Positions 13,692 through 15,851 of a stretch of DNA of 15,851 nt are shown here, piece after piece; the stretch's first letter is position 1, and each line of letters begins with the position of its first letter. A model generated the notes under the pieces. It made no database searches. It was not told where the DNA came from and was given only the letters and a program-made list of their open reading frames with translations. The translations under genes were made by a program, and so were the position numbers. The stretch is from assembly GCA_965659745.1 (NCBI GenBank), contig CBFHXF010000044.1:1-15851 (forward strand), in the 5' to 3' direction. This DNA comes from VMCP01 sp965659745. Its GTDB lineage: Bacteria > Bacteroidota > Bacteroidia > NS11-12g > UBA955.

Positions 13692-14818
13692 TCGAAACGA
13701 AATATGAGAAAATAATTGCGAAAATCGCAAATATTGATCCTGTGAAATACGGAAAAACGCGAAATTTCCTTTGGGGAAACGTGTCACAGCTTTCACCCTA
13801 TGTATCGCGAGGTGTTATTTCCACCAAGCAAATTGTGGATTCGTTGCTACAACGCGGATTTAAAACCTATCAAATTGAGCGTTTATTGCAACAGCTCTCC
13901 TGGCGCGATTACTTCCAAAGAACTGCCCAGAAATTCCCGAATTTGTCGGAACAAAACGTTAAAAACGATCCCTCGCATTTCAAATCTACCGGCATTCCTA
14001 ATGCTATTTTGAACGCCAAAACCCACATCGACGCGCTCGACGAAGGCATCGATCAGCTGCTTGAAACCGGGTGGATCCACAACCACATGCGCATGTATTT
14101 GAGCATGCTACACACCAATATTGCCCGTTGCGACTGGCGCAGTGGCGCCCGTTGGATGTACTACCATTTGCTCGATGCCGATATGGCTTCCAACGACTTA
14201 AGCTGGCAATGGGTCTGCGGCGCCAATTCCAACAAGCAATACGTGGCCAACCAAGAAAACATCAATAAATACGCGGGCTCTAAGCAAGGGAAAACCTTTT
14301 TAGACGTCGATTACGACGTGTTTTCCTCTATGCCCATCCCCGAAACCTTGCGCGATACCCAAGATTTAAGCCTCACACCTACGGCGGTATCGATTGAAAC
14401 ATTGCGAAAAACAAGCCCTATTTTATCTCCGGGGGAAGTCCTCCCGAAAGGCGTTAACAGCGTTTTGGTCTACTCTTGGAATAATTTAGATCCCAAGTGG
14501 CGTCAGGATGAATCGCACCGTCGTATTTTATTGTTAGATGCCGATGAATTCGAACGACGACCTGTTTCGCAGAGAACCTTGGAGTTCGTTTTAGCCCTTG
14601 CCAAAAATATCTATGAATTGGAAATCGTGTACGGTCGTTTCGGCGACTTACAAGCGCAATTATCCGATCATACCTTTATATATAAAGAACATCCAACCCA
14701 AATAGGGTGGAAGGGTCAGGAAGATTCGAGGGATTGGATTTTTCCGGAAGTCAGCGAATACACGCCGTCCTTCTTTGGTTATTGGAAAAAATGCGAAAAA
14801 TACCTGAAGCAATTTTAG
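13688..14818 (+). CDS. Photolyase/cryptochrome-like flavoprotein with reversed domain order
   Basis: A 376-residue protein. Residues about 1-215 match the FAD-binding helical domain of photolyases: LSPYVSRGVIS (36-46), QLSWRDYF (69-76), TGWIHNHMRM (127-136), DWRSGARW (149-156) and LLDADMASNDLSWQW (161-175). By eye against E. coli PhrB, FAD-contact residues are kept (D163, D165, N169), as are W150 and W173 of the tryptophan electron chain and lesion-site W72 and M136. The third chain tryptophan appears replaced (near F98) and the lesion-contacting glutamate by Q69. The usual YFRIFNP motif is absent. The N-terminal antenna domain is missing, but residues about 257-376 (SVLVYSWNNLD, RRILLLDADEFERRPVS, LEIVYGRFGDL) resemble that Rossmann-like domain, giving a permuted order. 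DNA repair or light sensing is likely but unproven. It is coupled to the preceding gene. Confidence 0.85.
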   Translation: MIETKYEKIIAKIANIDPVKYGKTRNFLWGNVSQLSPYVSRGVISTKQIVDSLLQRGFKTYQIERLLQQLSWRDYFQRTAQKFPNLSEQNVKNDPSHFKSTGIPNAILNAKTHIDALDEGIDQLLETGWIHNHMRMYLSMLHTNIARCDWRSGARWMYYHLLDADMASNDLSWQWVCGANSNKQYVANQENINKYAGSKQGKTFLDVDYDVFSSMPIPETLRDTQDLSLTPTAVSIETLRKTSPILSPGEVLPKGVNSVLVYSWNNLDPKWRQDESHRRILLLDADEFERRPVSQRTLEFVLALAKNIYELEIVYGRFGDLQAQLSDHTFIYKEHPTQIGWKGQEDSRDWIFPEVSEYTPSFFGYWKKCEKYLKQF

Positions 14819-14831
14819 TAAATATCACCAC

Positions 14832-15488
14832 ATGCATATCACGAAAAACGACATTAACGAAATGGAGCAGCGCTACCGCGCTTCGTTCATTAATTCTCTT
14901 GGGGGATTCAAAAGTTTGATTTTGGTAGGTACCGCCGATAGCAATGGCGCAAGCAATTTGTCGGTTTTGAATTCCTTGTTTCATATTGGCGCAAATCCGC
15001 CACTTTGTGGCATGATTTTCAGACCCGATGTAGCCGAGCGGCATACTCTAGATAATATATTGGATACCGGTTGGTATACCATCAATCATGTAACCGAATC
15101 AATTTACGAAGCGGCCCATCAAACCTCAGCCCGCTATCCGAAAGAGGTATCGGAATTTGATGCGGTGGGATTGACAAAAGAGTGGCATCCAGAATATAAG
15201 GTTCCCTTTGTTGGAGAGAGTAAGGTAAAGTGGCTAATGCAATTTCGAGAAAAACACGATTTAGCCATAAACGGTACGCATATGGTTATTGGTGAAATCA
15301 TAGAAGTGCACATTCCCGATGAAGCGTTGCAATCAGATGGTTTCGTAGATTTGGAAGCCGCCGGTTCCCTTACGTGTAGCGGTTTGGATTCTTATCACAG
15401 AACAGAGAAACTTTCACGTTTGAGCTATGCTAAGGTGGATACGTGGCCACGGGTAATTCGTTTTTGTATTATGACTTATGAATTATGA
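14832..15488 (+). CDS. Flavin reductase-like protein 2
   Basis: A 218-residue protein of the flavin reductase (FMN-binding split barrel) superfamily, from a different subfamily than the one at 12907. Motifs are NSLGGFKSLILVGT (21-34), SNLSVLNSLFHIGANPP (41-57), GMIFRPD (60-66) and TLDNILDTGWYTINHV (72-87). It probably binds FMN and NAD(P)H. It starts 13 bases after the photolyase-like gene, so it is in the same operon. The C-terminal MTYEL and the TGA stop are encoded by the first words of a heptad repeat array, which suggests that the original end of the gene was altered by the repeat. Confidence 0.87.
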   Translation: MHITKNDINEMEQRYRASFINSLGGFKSLILVGTADSNGASNLSVLNSLFHIGANPPLCGMIFRPDVAERHTLDNILDTGWYTINHVTESIYEAAHQTSARYPKEVSEFDAVGLTKEWHPEYKVPFVGESKVKWLMQFREKHDLAINGTHMVIGEIIEVHIPDEALQSDGFVDLEAAGSLTCSGLDSYHRTEKLSRLSYAKVDTWPRVIRFCIMTYEL

Positions 15489-15520
15489 ATGGTGAATTAT
15501 GAATGGTGAATTATGAAAGG
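15472..15520. repeat. Heptad array between flavin reductase 2 and DUF2256 gene
   Basis: Seven in-phase 7-base words: TGACTTA, then TGAATTA and TGAATGG alternating, ending TGAAAGG. It encodes the end and stop (15486-15488) of flavin reductase 2 and supplies the ATG (15513-15515) of the DUF2256 gene. Confidence 0.85.
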
Positions 15521-15665
15521 GGTTAAAAAACAGCATTTGCCGGAGAAAACATGTTTGGCTTGTGGAAGGCCCTTTACATGGCGGAAGAAATGGGAGCGCG
15601 ATTGGGAAAACGTAAAGTTCTGCTCCGACCGCTGCCGCCGTGCGAAAATGAATGCTGAATTATGA
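15513..15665 (+). CDS. DUF2256 zinc-ribbon-like small protein
   Basis: A 50-residue protein of a family of unknown function. Residues 8-45 carry the family pattern: LPEKTCLACGRPFTWRKKW (9-27), then W31, then VKFCSDRCRRAK (34-45). The four cysteines C14, C17, C37 and C41 form a likely zinc site (CxxC...CxxxC). The protein is strongly basic, consistent with nucleic-acid or protein binding; function unknown. Its family is often encoded next to photolyase/cryptochrome genes, and here it closes such a cluster, 24 bases after flavin reductase 2. The ATG lies in one heptad array, and the last five residues (MNAEL) and the stop come from the next one. Confidence 0.88.
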   Translation: MKGVKKQHLPEKTCLACGRPFTWRKKWERDWENVKFCSDRCRRAKMNAEL

Positions 15666-15802
15666 ATGCTGAGTTGTGAATGCTGAATTATGAATGTTGA
15701 ATTATGAATGCTGAGTTGTGAATGCTGAATTATGAATGTTGAATTATGAATGCTGAGTTGTGAATGCTGAGTTATGTGTGCGGGATTATGAATGCTGAAT
15801 TA
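15649..15802. repeat. Heptad array after the DUF2256 gene, with 42-bp higher-order unit
   Basis: Twenty-two in-phase 7-base words of the form TGAATnn or TGAGTTn. Calling A TGAATGC, B TGAGTTG, C TGAATTA and D TGAATGT, the order A-B-A-C-D-C forms a 42-bp unit present as two identical copies (15663-15704, 15705-15746) and one degenerate copy (15747-15788). It contains the stop of the DUF2256 gene. The 49 bases that follow, to the window end, hold nothing recognisable. Confidence 0.9.
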
Positions 15803-15851
15803 ATTAAACACGATTGATTAAAGGGAGTTATTAAATCAGAGAATTGCATTT

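Noticed and set aside
14751..15044. Minus-strand open frame of 97 codons across the photolyase/flavin reductase 2 junction
   Set aside because: It is antisense to two well-supported coding regions and has no recognisable motif.
15649..15802. Possible CRISPR array because of regular repeats
   Set aside because: There are no unique spacers. The pattern is contiguous 7-bp words with a 42-bp higher-order unit, and there are no cas genes.

Overview
The window looks like a chromosomal segment from a member of the Bacteroidota, probably Flavobacteriales- or Cytophagales-like. Three things point there: a secreted protein ending in a type IX secretion (type B, gliding-motility-associated) sorting domain, several -7 boxes matching the Bacteroidota promoter consensus TAnnTTTG, and weak or absent Shine-Dalgarno sequences. 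No transposase, integrase, phage gene or CRISPR array is visible.

Layout. Positions 1-1181 (minus strand) hold the first 12 codons of CTP synthase (pyrG) and the complete branched-chain aminotransferase ilvE, separated by a hairpin. Divergent from ilvE is a small uncharacterised gene (1212-1889, plus) with an in-frame 78-bp tandem repeat. An array of 7-bp repeats fills the gap to a convergent block on the minus strand: trigger factor (tig), clpP and clpX, which form the usual protein quality-control operon, followed by a UMF1-type MFS transporter. Upstream of tig lies tRNA-Leu(UAG) with its own promoter and terminator. Next come two exported proteins (minus): a TPR plus CAP-domain protein and a PKD/T9SS-cargo protein. 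Then comes the translesion polymerase dinB (minus), with a 30-bp palindrome against its start codon.

From 12122 to 15665 (plus) runs the most interesting part, a six-gene cluster: a degenerate SDR, flavin reductase 1, a TIGR03643/DUF2805-type small protein, a cryptochrome/photolyase-like flavoprotein, flavin reductase 2, and a DUF2256 zinc-ribbon protein. Two junctions are ATGA stop/start overlaps. The photolyase-like protein begins directly with the FAD-binding domain and appears to carry the Rossmann-like antenna domain at its C-terminus, the reverse of the canonical order. Two flavin reductases beside a photolyase homologue suggest a dedicated supply of reduced flavin, possibly a light-dependent repair or sensing module. 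That function is inference. dinB lies next to it, divergently, so the segment is rich in DNA-damage genes.

The cluster ends in a second set of heptad arrays (TGAATnn). These provide the stop codon of flavin reductase 2, the start of the DUF2256 gene and the stop of the DUF2256 gene. No stretch longer than about 250 bases lacks a gene. The last 49 bases (15803-15851) show nothing recognisable.
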